Source of the DNA: Macquaria australasica
Lineage: Eukaryota; Chordata; Actinopteri; Centrarchiformes; Percichthyidae
Assembly: GCA_005408345.1 (NCBI GenBank)
Contig: SEMN01000647.1
Span: 1 to 64,000 of the forward strand
DNA: 64,000 bases
Reading direction: 5' to 3'
Numbering within the stretch: position 1 is the stretch's first letter; each line of letters opens with the position of its first letter. A program made the translations under genes and the position numbers. Below are positions 57,201 to 64,000 of the stretch, piece by piece. The notes under the pieces were generated by a model, which had not been told where the DNA came from, did not search any database, and was given only the letters and a program-made list of their open reading frames with translations.

Positions 57201-59223
57201 CTTGTTCTGTCTCTTCATGTTTCACACATATTCATATCTTACAGCTTGTGTTTGGGCTCTGTAATTTTAAAATTAGCTTTCGAATTGCAGTCTGTATGTT
57301 CATTCTGGTCAAAGTCAGAGTTTTACAAAGTTATGTCTGTTATTCCAGAAGGCTTCCACATCCTTTGTGGGGAGGATGTCACTGTTAAGTGATATAGACA
57401 CCTGACCCACATGTTTATTATGTTAATTTAATTCTGCCTCTTCCTGTACCTGTCAACCCCCCCCCATGGCTCACCCCTTCCAGTGGCCGTGGAGGCAGTC
57501 GCTCCAGGAGTCACTCTCGCAGCAGAGGGAGGTCTTCGTCTCGCTCCAGCTCTCGCTCCTCAAAGTCCTCCAGGTCACGGTCACGCTCATCTCGCTCCCG
57601 CTCCCGCAGCCACTCCCGCTCCTACTCACGATCCAGGTCTGCAAACACACACATCACATCTGCATGATACCTTTATGCTGATGTGTACCTGTATATTGAA
57701 ATGTGAATTGTTAAATCTTGAGGAATCATATTCAGAAACACATATGAAGGTCTTGGAAATGAACACTTCTTGTACTCAAGGAGGGACCAACAATTTTTAC
57801 TGTTTGGTAGAACGTGAAGTAAGCCGTTGTGGGTAAGACACACTCATTGTGTGTTGGGCTCTTGAGTGCTGCCAAATCACAGGTGACCTACCCTGAATAC
57901 TGTGCCTGAACACATCCTGTGTAGACCCAGATGGATACCTGAAGCTGCTGCTCTGCTAACCTGCTGCTCACACTACACCTCCTATGTAGACACGGTGTCA
58001 GATTTGTCCGTTTCCATGCTCACTGTGAGCAGAGTAATACATTCTTCCAGCTTCCCTCCTGCTGTGTTTCAGCAGCCTACATTCTATGAAATCTTGCTTC
58101 TTCTTTATCATCATTACATGTGTTTTAAACCTGAGGCACTCGGCCTAACACGCCTTAACCTGCCCCTCTTTAGGTCCAGGAGTAGATCCAGGTCATCTCA
58201 GAGTCACTCTCGCTCCAGATCCAGATCCCGTTCACATTCACCTGCCAAGAGACGCCGTGGCCCCACATCGCAGAGCTCCTCCCCTCCGTAAGTCCCCTTC
58301 ACTGCTCTTTAATGAGGTGCTTTCATAAAGGACTCTTTTTATACTTTACCGCAGCATATGGTAGATCCATCTCTCCTGCTCTCTACAGCTCCACATCGGT
58401 GTTGGGCGCCCCTCCCCCCAAACTGTCTGCAGATACCAGGCTAGGGGAGGAGAACAAGGGCCATCAGCTGCTGATGAAGATGGGTATGCTCTTTGTTTTT
58501 TCTCTTTATTTCGTAATTTAAACCGCTTATTCAGTTTTCCAGTAAGAATATTTGAGATGTTTTTAATGTGGAGGTTTTCTATCCTGAAATGTACAGGCTG
58601 TGTTTGGACTGATTCCTAGCTTTCCTTCTATTCTTCTTGTGTTGTCCTGTCTGTTGTAGGCTGGAGTGGTTCAGGTGGTTTGGGGGCCAAAGAACAGGGC
58701 ATCCAGGACCCCATCAAAGGAGGAGACATCAGGGATAAATGGGACCAGTATAAAGGAGTGGGGGTGTCACTGGATGACCCTTATGAGAACTATCGCAGGA
58801 ACAAGAGCTACAACTTTGTCGCTCGCATGAAGGCACGAGAGGAAGGTACATACAGACTTTCTGTTGAATTTGAAATGGAATTCCATGCTTCTCACACTTA
58901 ATTGCCATAGTAAACCATTTCTGTTACTATATTGACCCAAATATACGACAGTGTTTTTTCCTTGATATTACGTTTGTGGGGTCGTATTACATTCAAGGAT
59001 TAGACATTAACATTTTCACAACAGCACATTCTCTGTTAATGAAGTGAGAACTGGAAAAAAGGTTAAGGTATTGCACCTTATCTTTATGCCTTTGGAATTG
59101 ATACACAATTAGATTACCATACTACTTAGATTACAATGATTTTAAACTAAATCTAACAGTTCTCTTCTTTCTCTTCTTGATTCAGTCAATCGGGAACCTC
59201 AGGAGGCCCCTTCAACTGACTGA
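42901..59223 (+). CDS. cherp: Calcium homeostasis endoplasmic reticulum protein (CHERP), SR-like splicing factor
   Basis: A nuclear, U2-snRNP-associated RNA-binding protein that affects splicing and Ca2+ signalling. Twenty exons in phase give 919 codons (human 916): 42901-42925, 43977-44150, 47416-47454, 48081-48250, 48528-48665, 51231-51382, 52143-52254, 52669-52758, 53658-53853, 54054-54217, 54926-55180, 55387-55582, 55702-55943, 56382-56515, 57085-57171, 57484-57636, 58174-58287, 58389-58483, 58660-58845, 59186-59223. SURP domain in exon 2 (VIDKLAQFVARNGPEFE); a CTD-interaction domain about residues 140-300 (HFELRLHLIYLTNDVLHHCQ, LLQLWEKNGYFDD); a Pro/Gly/Trp-rich middle (340-650); LPAGLMAPLVKLEDCDYKPL; an RS domain about 725-810; a G-patch region (KMGWSGSGGLGAKEQGI) in exons 18-19. 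The exon 11 donor is GC (55181), needed to keep frame. Exon 3 is a 39-nt in-frame microexon. Stop after APSTD. Confidence 0.97.
45561..45592. repeat. (TA)n microsatellite in cherp intron 2
   Basis: TA repeats with a single G interruption. Confidence 0.9.
45794..45997. mobile_element. Foldback MITE in cherp intron 2
   Basis: The left arm (ttaaagggaaattctagttt ... tgggtcttaatg ... ggccatcatt) is an imperfect inverted copy of the right arm (aatgatggccaaaag ... aataagaccca ... tttcttcaa). Almost the whole 200 bp is hairpin-forming. No ORF. Confidence 0.65.
46256..46310 (-). mobile_element. LINE 3' tail with (TTATC)n end, copy 3
   Basis: On the plus strand ataagataagataagccttt is followed by attgtcccacagcggggaaa, the reverse complement of the tails at 5009-5099 and 28315-28408. 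Only about 55 bp remain. It is in cherp intron 2. Confidence 0.7.
47416..47454 (+). other. cherp: cherp microexon 3 (39 nt, probably a cassette)
   Basis: Flanked by an acceptor (ttctccacttag) and a donor (gaag|gtattt). Inclusion encodes HPSTHDGEEYKSE between EQQQ and MYNPGAKD. Its length is a multiple of 3, and skipping would join EQQQ to QMYNPG in frame, so both forms are possible. I do not recognise this peptide in mammalian CHERP. Called from splice signals and phase only. Confidence 0.55.
48753..51208 (-). mobile_element. L2-clade non-LTR retrotransposon (copy B), 5'-truncated
   Basis: Minus-strand frames give pre-RT and RT pieces: NFFNDKILTIRDKIQHLLPS, then SNYRPISNPPFLSKILEKAV, SGFRVHHSTETALVKVTNDL, LDLSAAFDTINHHILLQRL, GVPQGSVLGPILFTLYMLPL, and YADDTQLYLSIKPDETNQL (the YADD catalytic box). 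Frames are separated by stops or shifts near 50843, 50445 and 49930, so it is inactive. The 3' tail ends in (ATTCA)n at 48753. The 5' truncation at 51208 is only 22 bp before cherp exon 6. It is closely related to copy A at 1-2645. Confidence 0.93.
51715..52005. mobile_element. Foldback MITE (family M1, copy 3) in cherp intron 6
   Basis: The left side tatgataatcgattcatttt and the right side ctaaatgatcaattgattaa ... agccattagttgcatccttg are partial inverted repeats. Together with an interior cttttccaatttgctgctttt segment they correspond to the copy at 36204-36524. No ORF of interest. Confidence 0.5.
54226..54260. repeat. (TG)n microsatellite beside cherp exon 10 donor
   Basis: TG repeats begin 8 bases after the exon 10 donor (CCG|GTAAAG at 54217/54218). 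Confidence 0.9.
54440..54560 (+). mobile_element. Possible tRNA-derived SINE remnant
   Basis: Contains ctggatagagtagtggttaa (A-box-like) and GGTTCAGTTCC at 54488-54498 (B-box-like), about 45 bp apart as in a tRNA promoter. The body after it is unrecognised. It is in cherp intron 10. The call rests on the two boxes only. Confidence 0.4.
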
Positions 59224-59865
59224 TGTCATCAAATGGCATCAAACTATCTCATCTTCTCCGTCACCGCCTCCACCAAGGATCTGGATTTCACTGTCAGTTT
59301 TCCATCCAGGATTCTAGTTAACAGTCCCAAATCCTTCCTCTTTCCTCAGAAACCAGAGTGATGATAAAAAGTACCCCCATACTTGTGAAGGTGTTCAAAG
59401 TCTTTTTGACCTCTGCTCAATCAAGAGCGTGGATGAGTTTGGTAACACTGCAGAACTCAACCAGGATTTTTAATTCAGCAGTCTTTGCTGGGACATTGGA
59501 ACTAACTCTAATGACAAAGATGGATTGCAGCACTCATTATTTCATTCCTAAAGTTTCAGATTTGAAAATGTTTAAAAAGCGTGTCAGACCTCCTTCAGTG
59601 TGTAGGCTGATAACAGAGGACTGATTCAGACTGTGCCTCAACATTTAAGATAGCTGCAGAAAAAATGGGATAAATGGTTAAAAATTGAGAATAGAAAAAC
59701 GTAAAAAGCTCTGAGTATCAAGGCATTGCTTTTGAAAGTTAATGGACCCTCTTTATTGTATGCATACGTGTCAACATTTGAATGAAGAAGTATGCTAAAT
59801 ATTGCTAAAACAAATATTTGAGCTTTACACAGTTGTTTTCATTCTTCTCCCTAAAGTTGCTAAGG

Positions 59866-60240
59866 TAAAGGGTCAGTTCACCCAAATCAGAAAAGAAAAA
59901 TCTTATTTGCCCCTCATGGTATCTCCAATACAATCTCAAAAAAAAGTTTTATTTGCAGAGGATTTAGAAAATAATTTTAATTTTGAAAAATGTCCTTTTT
60001 AAAAAAAAACTAAAGTAATGTTTTTCTTAGTGAAATGCTGCCTATTCAGTAATCAATCAACAATATCAAAGTATTTTCTGTTGAATAAATAGTCCTAATG
60101 AAAGCTGTGGGTGGTGTCAGAAATCTCAGTGATGGATATCTCAAAACTTCTGCAAATAAAACTGGAGGTGCATACATGGCTAGATATCAATAGGAGTGAG
60201 TGGAAACATGTTTTTGTCATTTGTGTGAACTGACCATTTA
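59866..60240. mobile_element. MITE inside cherp 3' UTR
   Basis: The left end taaagggtcagttcacccaa and the right end (read inward) taaatggtcagttcacacaa are inverted repeats that continue for about 29 bp. Two AATAAA hexamers (60084-60089 and 60155-60160) fall inside it. No ORF of interest. Confidence 0.65.
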
Positions 60241-60373
60241 GGACAAGTATGAAGGTGTGGTGACTCCTCTTTTGAATTGTGTTAGTTTTGCGCTGCTGAT
60301 TATTGTGATACTTTTTCATGTAATGACTTCTTCTATGGAGATCTGTAAGTTTGTCATTCAGTTGTAGTATTAA

Positions 60374-60379
60374 AATAAA
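60374..60379 (+). terminator. Candidate polyadenylation signal of cherp
   Basis: AATAAA in ttaaaataaatccccc, 1.15 kb after the stop codon. Alternatives at 60084 and 60155 lie in the MITE. Which is used cannot be told from sequence. Confidence 0.35.
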
Positions 60380-60835
60380 TCCCCCAAAACAAAGTTTTGA
60401 ATATGAAATCAGTTGTATTTTTTCAGACATGGTAGAAATAAAACTAGTCATGGTAAATCCAAATTATGAGATACTAAGTCAAAATTCAACCTTACTGTCT
60501 CATAATTGTTACTTAAAAAGTCAAACTTTCCAACTTTATCATAATTTCGACTTAGTGTCATAACTTAGTAAGTCAATTATTTGTCTTAGGTGTACGTGCT
60601 GGACCTGAAGGGGAAGGTAAGGCTCGGCCAACGACAGCCCGTCATTTGACTGGACTTTGACTAAATGAAATCTATACATAGATTTCCTTTAGCATGGAGG
60701 AAGGTTTACAGAGTTTACACAGTCGTATTTGTATATGAACTAGAAGAAAATGAATTGTTCAGTAAATGAAGGAGACTTCATGTTGATTGACATCAAACAT
60801 GACAGGGCACGTCAATGTATTCCCCTCTACTGATA

Positions 60836-61857
60836 TACACCGATCAGCCATAACATTATGACCACCTGCCTAATATTGTGTAGGTCCCCCTTTTGCCGCC
60901 AAAACAGCCCTGACTCGTCGAGGCATGGACTCTAGACCTCTGAAGGTGTGCTGTGGTATCTGGCACCAAGACGTTAGCAGCAGATCCTTTAAGTCCTGCC
61001 ATTAGGGAATACAGTTTCCATGAAGGGGTGTACTTGGTCTGCAACAACGTTCAGGTAGGTACAGCCACATGAATGACAGGACCCAAGGTTTCCCAGCAGA
61101 ATGTTGCCCAAAGCATCACACTGCCTCCGCCGGCTTGCCTTCTTCCCATAGTGCATCCTGGTGCCATGTCTTCCCCAGGTAAGCGACGCACACGCACCCG
61201 GCCATCCACATGATGTAAAAGAAAACATGATTCATCAGACCAGGCCACCTTCCATTACTCTGTGGTCCAGTTCTGATGCTCGTGTGCCTTTGTATTGTAG
61301 TGCATTGTAGGCGCTTTCGGTGGTGGACGGGTCAGCATGGGCACCCTGACCGGTCTGCGGCTACGCAGCCCCATACGCAACAAACTGCAATGCGCTGTGT
61401 GTTCTGACACCTTTCTATCAGAACCAGCATTAACTTTTTCAGCAGTTTGAGCTACAGTAGCTCTTCTGTTGGATCGGACCACACGGGCCAGCCTTCACTC
61501 CCCGCGTGCATCAGTGAGCCTTGGCTGCCCATGACCCTGTCGCCGGTTGACCGGTTTTCCTTCCTTGGACCACTTTTGGTAGGTTCTGACCACTGTAGAC
61601 CGGGAAGACCCCACCAGAGCTGCAGTTTTGGAGATGCTCTGACCCAGTCGTCTAGCCATCACAATTTGGCCCTTGTCAAAGTCTCTCACATCCTTACGCT
61701 CGCCCATTTTTCCTGCTTCCAACACATCAACTTCGAGGACAAAATGTTCACTTGCTGCCTAATATATCCCACCCACTGACAGGTGCCATTGTAACGAGAT
61801 AATCAATGTTCTTCACTTCACCTGTCAGTGGTCATAATGTTATGCCCGATTGGTGTA
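60836..61857 (-). mobile_element. Tc1-like transposon, near full-length with TIRs (copy B)
   Basis: Inverted ends TACACCGATCAGCCATAACA (left) and ...ATGTTATGCCCGATTGGTGTA (right), each next to a TA dinucleotide (60834-60835 and 61858-61859), give the TA target duplication of Tc1/mariner. Minus-strand frames encode the transposase: a 76-codon N-terminus at 61725-61495, ending at TGA after DARGE, then VRSNRRATVAQTAEKVNAGS and CFLLHHVDGRVRVRRLPGED in other frames. The ~1.0-kb length is short for an intact Tc1, and a deletion is apparent near 61000. It is inactive. Confidence 0.9.
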
Positions 61858-62359
61858 TAATGTATACGTTCTGAGAAAGCTTGATAACTTCAGCACCCAT
61901 GAAACAAATTCCAAAACTCAAGGGTGAAATCAATACTTAAAAATGAAGCTTGTGTCGTTCCTTAAAGGTTGATTTTGCAGTAATGAATCTAGTTAAGGTT
62001 TCCCCCCTCTGATATCTGCCCACTGGCACCTAACTTTTGCCTCATGTCATGGCATTGGCTGATATCACCAGTGAACTCCTGGTCATCAGTTCACTGCTAA
62101 TCCTAAGATTTGCTCCAGAGATTTATTTTATTCCACACCTTTCACTTTATTAAAGTGCTCACTACAGTGTTTACACTGGAGAATTAACTTAATGCTGTGG
62201 GTGCAGTGGTGTAGATTTCTATATTACAGTAGAGCACCCCTAATGAAAATGCCTTTTAGAATGAATATTTAAGACAACAGAAGCTAACCTGCCCTCTCAA
62301 TAGTACAGAGTTAAACATGACACATTTCTTCAAATGTTAAAGCAAGATGACTTTTTGTT

Positions 62360-62690
62360 TTAATTTGTTAGTTTCAAAATGATGAAAAGTTTGGGAACCC
62401 TGTCAGTTAGCACTAACTTTGTAACTCCACCTTGGGTAACTATAACAGCTTGCGAATGCTTCCTGCAGCCTGCTAAGAGTCTTTCAATTCTTGCTTTTGG
62501 AATATTTCCCCGTTCTTCCTGGCAGAACACCTCTGGCTCAGAAATATTCTTTGACCTGATGGCCTCCTTGCATGCACGGCATGTTTGAAATCTCTCTTCA
62601 GATTTTTGATAATATTCAAGTCTGGGGTCTGTGGTGGCCATTCCAAAACTTTCATCTGTCTTTCCTGGAGGTACTTCATAGTATCAGTAC
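62360..62690 (-). mobile_element. Tc1/mariner transposase C-terminal relic
   Basis: Minus-strand translation includes VLEWPPQTPDLNIIKNLKRD then a degraded tail, matching the end of Tc1 transposases (VLEWPSQSPDLNPIENLW). It is frameshifted, has no TIR, and differs from the 61-kb copy. Confidence 0.75.
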
Positions 62691-62699
62691 AGTATCAGT

Positions 62700-63530
62700 A
62701 TTTGTGCAATTGATCTGCCAGTTTTGTCGTCATCGTCCTCCTCTCCCTCTTCTCATCTAATATCTTCATCTCTTCTGGCTGAAATGAAACTTTCCTGATA
62801 GGATATTTTCAGATTTCGTATCTTCTCGTTTCTTTTTACGTATAGTGTGTATGTTGTTTTCCTCACACTTATATACAGCAGGTCTGATACAGAAATCATG
62901 ACAAAATTACACAACAGATGATGTGCATATTCATGAAACTTATAGGAAGCGCCACTGCTTCATTTTAGGGTTATGGGCCACATTCACAAAGAGTGCAAAC
63001 TCACAAATCCTGGATTCATCAATATTTTCTCATCTGGTATTTCTTACTTGTTCATACTCTGCAAACAAATTTAGAAGTGCCTCAGACCATGGATACACAC
63101 AAATGATGAAGGCCAGGCTGTCTTAGAAAATGTAAACATACATTACATTATTATATGCATAGCATATTAAAACCACATTCATTAAAAAAAGGCTTTAATA
63201 GACATCAATATTTAAAACTGTTAATTTACTATTTTACTGACTGGCCAAGTGTATTAAATAACCATGAAATTGACACCCTTTCATCCTTATCAATTATAAA
63301 CAGAGTGTCCCAGTCCTACCTTACAATATATTTATATGAGAATGTCAATTTTATATATAATAGTTTTGGTTTTCATTTTATTTTATTGACTTGGCTTATA
63401 ATAATCGGCGACTCTGTCTTAGTTCTTATTTGAATTTATGGTAAATACAGTGTTTTCCAAGACTTGTTTATTCTTTGGTAGGATTTTCAACAGGGGCTCA
63501 AAAAGATGATGATGCAGCATGTGACTGCAT
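62700..63530. other. Intergenic DNA, nothing recognised
   Basis: AT-rich; a 92-codon ORF at 63155-63433 is low-complexity and has no recognised motif. Confidence 0.4.
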
Positions 63531-63532
63531 GC

Positions 63533-64000
63533 CCACCCCCCCTTAGTTATGCTGCTATAGGCCTAGACTGCCGGGGGACTTCCTATGATGCACTGAGCTC
63601 CTTTCTCCTCCTCTTCCTCTCCATCTGTACGCCCTCATATCCCATCAATGTTTGTTATTAATTCAACTTCTTCCCGTAGTTGTGTGCTTTCTCTCCTCTC
63701 TCTCTCCCTCCCCTTCTGTTGCTTTCTGCAGGTGTTTCTGCCTCTGGAGCTGTGGAGGTCTGGGTCTGTGGTTGCTGCCACCTGCTGCCCCCGTGTTCCT
63801 GCTCTGCACCCGCTGATGCTATTGCTGTTGTTGCTGTTATTAGTATTGCTATTATAATGTTACTCTTAGTGTTGTTTCTGTTGGTGTTAACATCAATGCC
63901 ATTACCATATCTATGCTGTATTGAGCTGCTGTATGTTCTCTTTCCTCCTGCTCTCTCTCTCCCGCTCCCCCCTTCCCCCTTCAACCCAACCGGTCGAGGC
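63533..64000 (+). mobile_element. L2-clade LINE 3' region (copy D), runs off the window
   Basis: Starts ccccccttagttatgctgct, then proceeds through the same order of 3' sequence as copy A at 1974-2440, ending at aaccggtcgaggc where the window stops. The remainder lies outside. Confidence 0.88.

Overview
This window is nuclear DNA of a teleost fish, probably a percomorph. It carries split vertebrate genes with GT-AG introns, abundant CA/TG microsatellites, and typical fish repeats: L2-clade LINEs, Tc1, Harbinger and hAT-like elements, and small foldback MITEs. I read exons from protein frame, splice sites and recall of the families; no alignment was run.

Four protein-coding genes are supported. 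(1) lonp1, minus strand, 15353 down to 4715: 20 coding exons of the mitochondrial Lon protease. The final exon, which should follow the catalytic lysine, is not in the window; an L2 LINE fills positions 1-2645 on that side. (2) A radial-spoke-head gene of the RSPH4A/RSPH6A family, minus strand, 23997 to 18678: seven exons, 518 codons, with an RFX X-box palindrome about 160 bp upstream of its start. (3) dohh (deoxyhypusine hydroxylase), minus strand, 36045 to 26494: five coding exons plus a 5' noncoding exon near 37.6 kb, with all four His-Glu iron-binding pairs. (4) cherp, plus strand, 42901 to 59223: 20 coding exons, with SURP, CID, RS and G-patch regions and a GC-AG intron.

Layout: 1-4.7 kb L2 LINE and a TTAA-flanked element; 4.7-15.4 kb lonp1; 15.47-16.95 kb a 1.5-kb minisatellite directly upstream of lonp1; 17-18.6 kb AT-rich, no gene seen; 18.7-24.0 kb radial spoke gene; 24.2-26.4 kb intergenic with a Tc1/mariner relic; 26.5-37.7 kb dohh with LINE, SINE and Harbinger insertions in its introns; 37.7-42.7 kb intergenic with a foldback MITE, a Tc1 half-copy and an L2 tail; 42.75-60.4 kb cherp; 60.8-64 kb Tc1 copies and the start of another L2 3' region.

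The genes do not form a pathway: they serve mitochondrial proteolysis, ciliary motility, eIF5A hypusination and splicing. In human, LONP1, DOHH and CHERP all lie on 19p13, so the cluster looks like conserved synteny rather than a functional system. I found no evidence of a new multi-gene system. The most useful leads are regulatory or structural: the X-box, the lonp1 promoter minisatellite, dinucleotide repeats abutting several lonp1 splice sites, the GC-AG intron, and transposons close to splice sites and in the 3' UTR.
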